This document shows, one piece after another, positions 56,691 through 64,000 of a stretch of DNA of 64,000 bases (position 1 is the stretch's first letter; every line of letters begins with the position of its first letter). Position numbers and translations under genes: made by a program. The DNA is taken from positions 19,312 through 83,311 of IMG/VR virus record IMGVR_UViG_3300042870_001850, one strand, 5' to 3'. The notes under the pieces are model-generated. The model saw only the letters and a list, made by a program, of their open reading frames with translations. It ran no database searches and was not told the DNA's origin. This DNA comes from a virus.

Positions 56691-58513
56691 TAGTACTTGT
56701 CTCCCCAGTTCTCTAGTGGACCATCTACGTCTGCTGTTAGAGGAACTGCCCAGCCTTCTGTAGTTGTCATGCATTCTTTTACAATACGCTTGATTTCTTC
56801 AGCGTCCTTGCGAGGAGCATTGAGAACGATTTCGTCATGTACTGGCACAATAAGTAGCTCAGTAAGATCTGCTTGATCTAGTTTTACAAGATTACTCTTA
56901 AACACTTCAGCGGCACCGCCTTGAATTAAGTAGTTAACCAAAGTGTATACGCGATTATCATCACATGGGAGTCTACGACCTGTCCATGTATATACATAGC
57001 CTTGACCTTCAGCTCTAGTGCGTCGCATACCGACGTCTTCAATTTGCTTTTGGAAGAAAGCCATGCCAGGGAATCTGCTATCAAACGCGTCTGAAGTATG
57101 CTTCATCTGGACTTCATGAACGCCGGCTGTAAGTGCCTGCTTAGCAACACCAGCTCCGTACAGACGACCATAGACCATTGACTTAATAAGACCGCGTCGC
57201 TTGTCAGACTTTTGCATACTCGGGTCTTCGTATACTTCACGGCCAATCTCAGTAAATGGATCAGAGCCAGTAGCATCAGCAAGATTAAACAAGCCAATGA
57301 GGTTTGGATCTTGAGACAGACTGGCAAACATTCTAAACTCAACCTGATCAAGGTCGCTTGTTACGATTACGTGATCATCGTCTTTTGGAATAAACGCGCT
57401 GCGAACTACATTGTCTCCTTTAGGCAAAGTCTGAAGCGCTGGATTAGTAATTGACATACGACTAGTGCGAGCACCAAGAGTACGAACAGACGGATGAACT
57501 ATGCCATTGCTTGACTCAGTGAGGAAGTTAGAGAAGTACGTATTGGCAAGTTTGTCTGCTTTGCGCTGCTTCAGTGCGACGTCTGCTAGGTTAGCAATTT
57601 CTTTATTCTCATCGAGCATCAGCATCTTAAGTTGATCTTTGGTGCAAGACTTTTGCCCTGTCGGAGTAAACTCAGTAATATTTGCACCAAGACTTTCAAA
57701 CAAACGAACCAATTGCTGGTTGCTAGTTATAGATGTACCACCGTATGTTTGCTTTGCCCATGTCTTAACTGAGTCGCTATACGTAGTTAGCTCGTCAAAC
57801 TTTCTCTGTGAGTAGTCAAGGTCAATGCGAGCGCCATTGAGTTCCATACGAGTAACAATTCGTCGTGTAGCCATCTCGAGTTCATATGGCCTGCTGTACG
57901 GTCCATCTGGCCCGCATTGCTTATAAAACATTTCCCATAGACGCGTCGTAAGAATACAGTCAAGTGCGCCATATGACCAATAAGGTTGGAAGTCAATAGG
58001 AACAGTTCCCCATGTCCAGCCATTCTTAGCAAGTTCAGTGTCAAGCGTTTCTTGTAATGCAACAGCGCGACTGTCAACATGTAGTGCAGCAAGACGCTTG
58101 AGAGCGCCGGACCCAAGTGGATCAATAATGTGTGCCATGATCATCGTGTCATGCGCACGATGCCAAGGAAGTTCCCAACGAGACTGCACTGCAAACCAGC
58201 GAGCTTCGAACGCAATGTTATGGCAGATGATAGGACCATCAAACTTATCCATCGCCTCGTAGAAGACACCTTTCCATTCGTCCCACGGAATAGACCAGCC
58301 CTGCTCGCCGTCGCCGACCTGAACTAAACGAAGACGACCGTGCCATGGAGAAAATGCATCTGTGCGCGGATTACCTGGAAGCTCTCCTGTTTCAGTATCA
58401 ACTGATAGCGCATCGTACGGGCGACGTTGGCTTATCCAATGTAAAAAGTCATTTGCTTTCTGCGCGCTGTCAACTAAGTGAAGCTGCACTCCTGAAAGAT
58501 CTGGTGTTGTCAT
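56690..58513 (-). CDS. Family A DNA polymerase with 3'-5' exonuclease
   Basis: 607 residues. Exonuclease motifs: VDTETG (D39, E41), ICHNIAFEARW and WSYGALD. Polymerase motifs: SDLDQVEFRMFAS (motif A), KRRGLIKSMVYGRLYG (motif B), VPVHDEIVL (motif C). In motif B the residue equal to E. coli Phe762 is Tyr448, as in T7 polymerase. There is no 5' nuclease domain. Replicative enzyme of the phage, coupled to the resolvase gene downstream and the deaminase upstream. Confidence 0.95.
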   Translation of the reverse strand: MTTPDLSGVQLHLVDSAQKANDFLHWISQRRPYDALSVDTETGELPGNPRTDAFSPWHGRLRLVQVGDGEQGWSIPWDEWKGVFYEAMDKFDGPIICHNIAFEARWFAVQSRWELPWHRAHDTMIMAHIIDPLGSGALKRLAALHVDSRAVALQETLDTELAKNGWTWGTVPIDFQPYWSYGALDCILTTRLWEMFYKQCGPDGPYSRPYELEMATRRIVTRMELNGARIDLDYSQRKFDELTTYSDSVKTWAKQTYGGTSITSNQQLVRLFESLGANITEFTPTGQKSCTKDQLKMLMLDENKEIANLADVALKQRKADKLANTYFSNFLTESSNGIVHPSVRTLGARTSRMSITNPALQTLPKGDNVVRSAFIPKDDDHVIVTSDLDQVEFRMFASLSQDPNLIGLFNLADATGSDPFTEIGREVYEDPSMQKSDKRRGLIKSMVYGRLYGAGVAKQALTAGVHEVQMKHTSDAFDSRFPGMAFFQKQIEDVGMRRTRAEGQGYVYTWTGRRLPCDDNRVYTLVNYLIQGGAAEVFKSNLVKLDQADLTELLIVPVHDEIVLNAPRKDAEEIKRIVKECMTTTEGWAVPLTADVDGPLENWGDKY

Positions 58514-59007
58514 GCGTGTGTCGTTTCTTCTAGCGTCTCTCTGTCAACAGAGGTTACAAGTATACCACACTGTCGAAGATATTGAATTGCGTCTTCAGGC
58601 TTGCGGTGTTTATCAGACTCGCCAATCTCGCAAACAACTCGTGCAATTCCAGAGTTTGATATGAGTTTAGCACACTGCATACATGGCGGACTTACTATGT
58701 ATATAGTTCCGCCTTCGATACGTGAACGGTCAACATACAAAAGCGCATTAGCTTCTGCGTGGATTGACGGACACGCATCGTACATGTTATCTAGCGGTGC
58801 GATGCCTTGCGCACGCGGGCACCAGTTAATGCATTCGCCTTCTTGAGGAAGTGTTGCTGCTGGGCCATTGTAGCCAGTGGCAGCAATTCTCTGATCCTTA
58901 GAGATAATGACAGAACCCATCAGAGCTCTGGAGCATCGCGATCTCTTGCTAATAGTTCTAGCAACGTCAAGCCATACGCTATCCCACGAAGGCCGCGTGT
59001 CTGTCAC
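58510..59007 (-). CDS. dCMP deaminase-type zinc cytidine deaminase
   Basis: 165 residues, GTG start overlapping the previous stop. SIHAEANAL gives H83 and E85, PPCMQC gives C109 and C112: a complete zinc site. GYNGPA and the CxxH-like ligands near the N-terminus match dCMP deaminases. It would make dUMP from dCMP. Next to a thymidylate-synthase-family gene this would normally mean dTMP supply, but see that entry. Confidence 0.9.
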   Translation of the reverse strand: MTDTRPSWDSVWLDVARTISKRSRCSRALMGSVIISKDQRIAATGYNGPAATLPQEGECINWCPRAQGIAPLDNMYDACPSIHAEANALLYVDRSRIEGGTIYIVSPPCMQCAKLISNSGIARVVCEIGESDKHRKPEDAIQYLRQCGILVTSVDRETLEETTHA

Positions 59008-59177
59008 TCGTCTTCTTCGTTTCTCTGCATTTCACCAACTGCTGTTGCCATTGTCTTGGCAATCAATTCCATTGCTTCAGTTCGTGTAAATCCTGCAGCG
59101 CGCAATTCGCTGTATAACTCATGCATTTGTATTGCCGCTGCGCGAAGCGGACTTGTGTAATTTTCATCGCCGCTCAT
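59004..59177 (-). CDS. Small helical protein between deaminase and synthase genes
   Basis: 57 residues (GDENYTSPLRAAAIQMHELY...RNEEDE), amphipathic helices and an acidic tail. ATG with aggag ribosome site. Overlaps the genes on both sides by four bases (ATGA, GTGA), so it is almost surely translated. Not recognised. Confidence 0.55.
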   Translation of the reverse strand: MSGDENYTSPLRAAAIQMHELYSELRAAGFTRTEAMELIAKTMATAVGEMQRNEEDE

Positions 59178-60040
59178 TTGATTTCTCCTTTTAGAATGTT
59201 CTTATCGACAGCAGTACACATGGCTTCAGTAAACCATAGCTCACTCGCTGTAAGCTTGGACTTCAGAGATCTATTATCAACTGCGTCCATAGCTAAATGA
59301 GCAGATGATTCTACTTCACGCCATGTTCTGCCAGTAATATACGGCTGTTCTTCGACATTAGAAGTTTTTTTGAGTTTACCAGCGGCTTCATAATTATTCT
59401 CGTAAATGTGAAGAGATCCGACATGGTGAGCATATGTACCAGGCTCGATACCAAGTACAGAACACATAGCAAGTTGTACGCGAGTGAACTGAAAGAAGTC
59501 ATATGCTGAGCCAAGCCATACATCGTTTGACCGCATATACACACTCATGTTGAGTTTGTTATTGCGAATGCGGAATTGGTGCATCACTGTACACGGGTAG
59601 TCTTTCTTACCTGGAAGACAATCAAGTTCTGGGTTCCATAAAGTGACTACACCTTGACGAGAGTCAGAGTCGTTACGAAGTCTGTCGATGACAACGTCGT
59701 ACTGGCCGCGTGTTCTAGTTCCGTAAGATCCATGGAAGAATCCACTGTCTTCGGTGTAGTTAATGAACTGAGGACCGACAGCTACAACAAGCTTTGGCCT
59801 ACTCATTCCAGACAAGATTTGGCATGCTTCAACAGCACCAATTCCAGAGACCGTGCCTCTGTTTACACCTACTGGGAGGGCCGCATAGATGTTATTGATA
59901 TAAATTGTTACATCCTCAATCTCTCGTGTCTCCAGGCCTCTGGGTGCGGCTACAGAGCCATTATTAAGGACATGTTGAACAAGATCAACGTAGCCATTGA
60001 CACCGTCCTCGAGCTCTAACATTTTCATATTTACGTCCAT
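59174..60040 (-). CDS. Thymidylate-synthase-family protein, predicted dCMP hydroxymethylase
   Basis: 288 residues. Active cysteine C150 (DYPCTVMHQF), phosphate-site R170-S171 with D173 (MRSNDVWLG), and H211/Y213 (VGSLHIYEN) align with the family at the same spacings as in E. coli ThyA. Position 181, 31 residues after C150, is Asp where thymidylate synthases have Asn177; T4 gp42 (dCMP hydroxymethylase) has Asp179 there and also reads MRSNDV and VGSLHVY. So dCMP is the more likely substrate, giving hydroxymethyl-dCMP (or methyl-dCMP). A dUMP-using enzyme cannot be excluded. The gene is next to a dNMP-kinase-like gene. Confidence 0.75.
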   Translation of the reverse strand: MDVNMKMLELEDGVNGYVDLVQHVLNNGSVAAPRGLETREIEDVTIYINNIYAALPVGVNRGTVSGIGAVEACQILSGMSRPKLVVAVGPQFINYTEDSGFFHGSYGTRTRGQYDVVIDRLRNDSDSRQGVVTLWNPELDCLPGKKDYPCTVMHQFRIRNNKLNMSVYMRSNDVWLGSAYDFFQFTRVQLAMCSVLGIEPGTYAHHVGSLHIYENNYEAAGKLKKTSNVEEQPYITGRTWREVESSAHLAMDAVDNRSLKSKLTASELWFTEAMCTAVDKNILKGEIK

Positions 60041-60867
60041 TATTGCTGTATCCTTTCGACCTTGGGATTGCCAAGAACTTTAATGAGGCTATTCAGCCTG
60101 TCAGAAGACATGTGATTCTGATTTACTATGCCAACATTTCGCCAGATGCTATCTGGTAGAGACTCAATGAGAGCTTCTTCTGGACTTCCTTCTGCTGGAT
60201 AGCAAGGAAGAATAGTATCGCTACTATCCCAGCTACCGACATAAAGAATTGCAGGATCTGGAGAGCCAATATACTCGCTAAACTGAGCTAGCTTTTTAGC
60301 GTTATCGTGCACTTCTTCTGCTCTGTATATGACATGTTGAGCAAGCAAGTTAATACTGGCAGTGCTATCTGCACGGGGAGTTAGCTTACTAGTGAGACTG
60401 AGAACTTCTTGAGAAGTCTGCTCGTATAGGTCTACAATTTTCTCTAGCTCATCAAGATTTACAAAGTCGTCTCCACGAATCGCGACTCTGCTTTTGATTA
60501 CATCTAACGGCTGATACAGCCAGAACTGCGCAATACCGCGTGATGCCATGAACCATTCTGTCCAGCGCCAACCTGCTACGCCGAGAAGACCAAAGGCGTC
60601 TTTGCAAGTGTGAGGACGTTTTAGTGGCGCGTATGTTGCTTCGCCCCAATGCCAGCGATCTGCGACAACAACTGCGATAAACCAATTGACTTTTTCAATT
60701 GACATTACCCAATCATTGAGGACCCAATGACGAGTCTCTTCTTCAGGGCGTCCCTTGTGAAAACGAGTAGTGTAGAACTCTGGATACTTGTCTGCTAATT
60801 GGCGAGCGACCTCATCTGCGAGAGAGCTTTTACCAGAGCCGTCGGAGCCTTCGATAACTATAAACAT
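60040..60867 (-). CDS. P-loop deoxynucleotide kinase-like protein (thymidylate-kinase fold)
   Basis: 275 residues. FIVIEGSDGSGKSSLADEV (2-20) is the P-loop, and VVVADRWHWGEATYAPL near residue 67 holds the DR(W/Y) base-binding motif. The C-terminal 80 residues form an extra domain with no clear match. It would phosphorylate dNMPs, perhaps a modified one such as hm-dCMP. Adjacent to the hydroxymethylase-like gene with one base of overlap. Strong TGTTATAGT promoter upstream. Confidence 0.75.
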   Translation of the reverse strand: MFIVIEGSDGSGKSSLADEVARQLADKYPEFYTTRFHKGRPEEETRHWVLNDWVMSIEKVNWFIAVVVADRWHWGEATYAPLKRPHTCKDAFGLLGVAGWRWTEWFMASRGIAQFWLYQPLDVIKSRVAIRGDDFVNLDELEKIVDLYEQTSQEVLSLTSKLTPRADSTASINLLAQHVIYRAEEVHDNAKKLAQFSEYIGSPDPAILYVGSWDSSDTILPCYPAEGSPEEALIESLPDSIWRNVGIVNQNHMSSDRLNSLIKVLGNPKVERIQQ

Positions 60868-60893
60868 CTATAAGTCTTTCTGTCGTTGCTATG

Positions 60894-60902
60894 ACTATAA
60901 CA
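60894..60902 (-). promoter_or_regulatory. Extended -10 promoter, TGTTATAGT type
   Basis: TGTTATAGT, six bases, then AACGACA and AAAGA before the ATG at 60867. Same block as at 47154-47162. Confidence 0.55.
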
Positions 60903-60925
60903 CAGCGATCTTGAGATTTTATGAT

Positions 60926-61408
60926 TTACGGAATAACTTCAATTTTGTAGATAGACTCAATGTTCTTGTCTACTGCCGCAGCCTGCTCGAGAAGTCTTTG
61001 AGCAACATTTGTCAAATATCTTGCGCCGCCGTTATCGTACTTATATAGAGCTTCAAGCACCGCGTTTGGATCATCACTTACTTGTGCCCAATGGCGATTC
61101 TTTTCTGGAAAGATCATGTCAGCTTCGAATGAAGGATTACAGACGTCGCAAGGGACAAATTGCTGCGCGCGATCTTTATCCACATCGTCAATAGAGACTT
61201 CCTGCAGGCCATAGCGCTTTACAAGATGACAGGCAGCACAATGATAAATTACAGAAATACCAATTCGTGAAAGTATATAAGATCCGTTCTCTGTCTTATA
61301 GAGTTCAAACTCAATCCAGCGTAGAGAGTCTTTACGATACGAGGAAGACTTTCCAAGAAGCTTACCATTAAACTGCAGAGTCCGTGAACCGTCTTTTACT
61401 TCAATCAT
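60926..61408 (-). CDS. Hypothetical protein with zinc-binding Cys pairs
   Basis: 160 residues. IYHCAACHLVKRYG and FVPCDVCNP supply two CxxC pairs for a zinc ribbon; the N-terminus is beta-rich (SRTLQFNGKLLGKSSSYRK). The C-terminal half is helical. Preceded by an aagga ribosome site. Role unknown. Confidence 0.5.
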   Translation of the reverse strand: MIEVKDGSRTLQFNGKLLGKSSSYRKDSLRWIEFELYKTENGSYILSRIGISVIYHCAACHLVKRYGLQEVSIDDVDKDRAQQFVPCDVCNPSFEADMIFPEKNRHWAQVSDDPNAVLEALYKYDNGGARYLTNVAQRLLEQAAAVDKNIESIYKIEVIP

Positions 61409-61468
61409 TTTCTGTCATTTCCTTAAGAACTAAATAAACTGTACCATAACTAGATAAAAAGAGCGTAA

Positions 61469-63037
61469 CTACCTAGACTCTAATTCTGCTACTTTAGCAG
61501 ACAACTCTTTTACCGCGCCAATTAAATACGGAATAATCGACGTATAGTCCATCATCCATGCATCTTTGACTTCGTGTTCGCCAGTGTCTTGATTGATAGT
61601 TGCCGACTCAGCGCTGTCGCCTACGTAGACTGCAGACGGAAGAATATCATACAATTCCTGCGCGTACAGTCCATAGTTTATGTTGCCACTCTTTTGATTG
61701 ACCCACCTAAAATGCTTTGGCTTTAAACTGTCTATGATCCCTAAGGCAGTGAATTCACCAGAAACTTCTATCTTCAGTCTTGAGTCTGAGATATTTTGCA
61801 GTTGCACAGACGCGGGATCGGCTCCAGATATGTACCGCATTGCTGCAAAAGAACTGCCTGCACCTTCTTTGTAAAATGCAATAAGAGCAGCGTTGTCTGC
61901 GGAGCCGTCTCCAAGCGCAGCGCCAGTTGTCCAAGATCTTCTAAAGATGTTTATTACAGCGCCAGTGTCGTCCGAGTATCTTCTAAAGTTTGCATAAGAT
62001 TGTAAAAGCTGCATAGACGAAGTGCCGTTGCCTAGCAAAACCTCCGCAGTGTCTAAGCGTCCTGTGGTTATTGTATTGTTCCACAACTGTGTAGATCCGC
62101 CGTAGCCATCGTAGTTCATAATTCGTACGCCGGTGCCGCTACCTTGGATGTACCCGCCTGTCAGACGTAGGCCGTCCCCTGAGCCGTCAAAAGTTCCAGA
62201 TGTAAGCGTTCCACCTACAATAGCTCGACCAGTAATTGTTCCAGCAGTGATCTTGTCCGCGTTAATGTTGGCGGCAGAAATGCTGTCTGACGTTATTCGT
62301 GCTGATAAAATTACGCCAGAAGTAATTTTTGCTGCGTCAATCTCGGCTGCTGCAATGCTTGTAGATGTTATTCGCCCAGCTGCGATAACTCCAGCAGTAA
62401 TTTTTCCAGCATCTATATTAGAAAACGCCGCGTTGCCGAGACCAAAAGCTTCCCAGGCTGATCCGTTCCATTTACTTAGCTTATTGTCTTCATCGGTGTC
62501 AAACCAAAGATCGCCTGTAGACACGGCAGTTGGCGCTGATGCTGCATAAAAAACCTTATTCTTTCCGTTTGCAGTAGTCTGCGCTGCAGTTGCCGCAGCG
62601 TCTGCAGCAGCCGCCCCCGCAGCAGCCGCAGCAATGCCAAGGTCTCGCATTGAAACCCAGGCAGTTCCGCTCCAGCGTTTTAGCGTGACGCTGTCTGATG
62701 AATCAAACCATAGATCGCCGAGTACAGGGTTAGCGGGTGCAGTAGGAGTAAACGTTGTATTAGCACCGCCTGCGTCCTCGGCAAGCTCAGTACTTGTGAT
62801 TGATCCCGGCTCAATTGCATCCGCTGTAACAGAGTTAGGTGCCAGTGTTTCAGCGGTGACAGAGTCTGGTGCGAGTTCTACGTTTGTTACTGCATTCTGC
62901 GTAAGATTTGTTGTGACAATAACGCGCGAGCCAATGCGTCGCGGTGCTGGTCGTTTTTGCATATGCAATACGCGTCGGTGAAGATCGTCAATTCTCTTCC
63001 CAACTGTACGCTTGCTTCTTTTTAGATTACTGGCCAA
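61469..63037 (-). CDS. Tail fibre with C-terminal S74 intramolecular chaperone
   Basis: 522 residues from the TTG at 63037, nine bases after a GGAGG; a TTG three codons earlier is also possible. Basic N-terminus (KRSKRTVGKRIDDLHRR), repeated LAPNSVTADAIxPGSIT and AAxIDAAKITSGVI collar repeats, Ala-rich helix near 140-160, and a C-terminal chaperone domain with ISDSRLK, FRWVNQKSG and YGLYAQEL that cleaves itself off after trimer folding. Distinct from the fibres at 23-31 kb. Confidence 0.85.
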   Translation of the reverse strand: MASNLKRSKRTVGKRIDDLHRRVLHMQKRPAPRRIGSRVIVTTNLTQNAVTNVELAPDSVTAETLAPNSVTADAIEPGSITSTELAEDAGGANTTFTPTAPANPVLGDLWFDSSDSVTLKRWSGTAWVSMRDLGIAAAAAGAAAADAAATAAQTTANGKNKVFYAASAPTAVSTGDLWFDTDEDNKLSKWNGSAWEAFGLGNAAFSNIDAGKITAGVIAAGRITSTSIAAAEIDAAKITSGVILSARITSDSISAANINADKITAGTITGRAIVGGTLTSGTFDGSGDGLRLTGGYIQGSGTGVRIMNYDGYGGSTQLWNNTITTGRLDTAEVLLGNGTSSMQLLQSYANFRRYSDDTGAVINIFRRSWTTGAALGDGSADNAALIAFYKEGAGSSFAAMRYISGADPASVQLQNISDSRLKIEVSGEFTALGIIDSLKPKHFRWVNQKSGNINYGLYAQELYDILPSAVYVGDSAESATINQDTGEHEVKDAWMMDYTSIIPYLIGAVKELSAKVAELESR

Positions 63038-64000
63038 TTTGGTCAACCTCCCACTCAGTGATCAAGTTAAGTTCAACTTTCTCAGGAAACGATGGATTGT
63101 CTGGTACGTCTACTTTGTATGACTCAATCTTGCGAACAAGAAGATCTGATCTTGGTTCTAGGTTGCTAGCAAGACGAAGCTTGATAAAGTCGTCATTAAA
63201 TATTAAACAACACCAGTCTCCTGGAGAGTACGTACCAATCTTTGGACTCAATGAGCCGTTAACAGACAACTTGAGATCAGAGACGGGCGGTCTAAATTCA
63301 GACAAGTATCTTTGAGCATACGAGTACAGAGTGTCTTCATCATAGATATTCGCTGGATCGTTGCTATTAGTAATCTTTTTAGCAGTTTCAGTGCTCATTG
63401 TTTCTTCCTGATCAAGAAGTGGCCAACCTTGAGCTAATAAGTCTATTGCACTAGCAACTGAATACGGCTGACTAGCGTCTTCACCGAGGTCGCCATCGTT
63501 GCCAACAACGAAGAACCTCGTAGCAGCATCTTCAGCAGACTCATCTAGACTCGCGTCCATAATGTTTCCAGGATACTCAAACACTAAGTTCTGTGCACCG
63601 AACCTGGTGATTGGTGATGCTTCCCCTGCTGGAGGAGGATTTGGAAAGTTTACTGGTAGCACGACAAATGTCCGCTTAAATGCTGACGTTGCAGTATCGT
63701 ACTCGCAATCAATTCTGTATTCAAAGCCACTCAAAGAATCTGAGTATTCGCTTAGCTCGTCGCCAATTGACTTTAGCTCAAAGCCGCGTCTGTTCTTATC
63801 AAAGGTGTCAATGCTTACGCCGCTATACTCGCTCGTTGAAAACTCAAGACCAAAATCTGCGTTTGCTGGGAATGGTCCAAAAGTACTTATCCAGGCAGAA
63901 GGCGTTACGATTGCCGTTCCACTACATGCAACAGACTCGGAGTCAATGGCACCTGAAATTATGTAACTAAACGTAGTAGAACTTGGGACAGCCTCAATGT
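63027..64000 (-). CDS. Minor tail protein (ReqiPepy6 gp37-like), partial
   Basis: The frame is open through the right edge, so the start lies outside; about 323 residues are visible. The visible N-terminal part reads VPSSTTFSYIISGAIDSES and FGLEFSTSEYSG, and the C-terminal part GSLSPKIGTYSPGDWCCLIFND and RKIESYKVDVPDNPSFPEKVEL, as in siphophage baseplate/minor tail proteins. A TTG at 63734 could be mistaken for the start. It overlaps the S74 fibre gene by about ten bases. Confidence 0.7.
   Translation of the reverse strand, partial: IEAVPSSTTFSYIISGAIDSESVACSGTAIVTPSAWISTFGPFPANADFGLEFSTSEYSGVSIDTFDKNRRGFELKSIGDELSEYSDSLSGFEYRIDCEYDTATSAFKRTFVVLPVNFPNPPPAGEASPITRFGAQNLVFEYPGNIMDASLDESAEDAATRFFVVGNDGDLGEDASQPYSVASAIDLLAQGWPLLDQEETMSTETAKKITNSNDPANIYDEDTLYSYAQRYLSEFRPPVSDLKLSVNGSLSPKIGTYSPGDWCCLIFNDDFIKLRLASNLEPRSDLLVRKIESYKVDVPDNPSFPEKVELNLITEWEVDQIGQ

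Overview
The window looks like an interior piece of a large, moderately AT-rich, tailed double-stranded DNA phage genome. The host is probably an actinobacterium, perhaps a low-GC freshwater lineage; that host call is inference. The evidence for a phage is a Prim-Pol/SF3 helicase, family-A DNA polymerase, Sak4-like ATPase, Cas4/RecB-type nuclease, SNF2 helicase, B12-dependent ribonucleotide reductase, endolysin, tail fibres and an S74 fibre chaperone. The evidence for an actinobacterial host is two WhiB-like regulators, an Rpf-like muralytic protein, a DUF3039 protein, a Nei-type glycosylase of actinobacterial flavour and many apparently leaderless promoters. Terminase, portal and capsid genes are not in the window, and I saw no tRNA gene or CRISPR array.

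Layout: 1-5.5 kb (+) holds the end of a Thr-rich repeat protein, a thermonuclease, a sugar-nucleotidyltransferase-like gene, a PhyH oxygenase and a string of tiny start/stop-coupled genes. 5.5-11.4 kb (-) holds WhiB, NrdJ, DUF3039, Nei, a beta-propeller protein and a methyltransferase. 11.5-14.5 kb is the lysis/cell-wall region (M15 endolysin, holin-like proteins, Rpf and lysozyme-like proteins). 14.8-18.7 kb has three 2OG-Fe(II) oxygenases, a serine recombinase and an APS-kinase/nucleotidyltransferase fusion. 18.7-21.3 kb (-) is Prim-Pol/helicase. 21.6-31.4 kb (+) is a metallophosphatase followed by fibre/adhesin genes, the last ending in a PPYF tandem repeat. 31.4-44.9 kb (+) is an array of 13 prolyl-4-hydroxylase-like genes (14 catalytic domains), with DUF6065 and small genes in the middle, closed by a glutathione-peroxidase-like gene. 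45.6-61.4 kb (-) is the DNA metabolism block. 61.5-64 kb (-) returns to tail genes.

The main point of interest is the oxygenase array. It begins 28 bp after a tail protein ending in fourteen PPxF units (ten of them PPYF). Its second gene fuses a sulfotransferase-like domain to a P4H-like domain, and the same genome carries an APS kinase domain that could supply PAPS. I infer a phage-encoded post-translational modification island that could hydroxylate Pro and sulfate Tyr (or sugars) on the fibre tip or on host surface proteins. Counting the outlying copies, the window has 17 genes and 18 domains of 2OG-Fe(II) oxygenase type.

A second system is DNA modification. The thymidylate-synthase-family protein at 59174-60040 carries the Asp that marks dCMP specificity (as in T4 gp42) instead of the Asn of thymidylate synthase. 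It sits next to a dNMP-kinase-like gene and in the same gene block as a MazG-like pyrophosphohydrolase, two glycosyltransferase-like paralogues and a C5-cytosine methyltransferase. Hydroxymethylcytosine, perhaps glycosylated, is a testable prediction.

A third pattern is regulatory: at least eleven genes have a -10 hexamer followed by exactly six bases and then ATG/GTG, the signature of leaderless transcripts.
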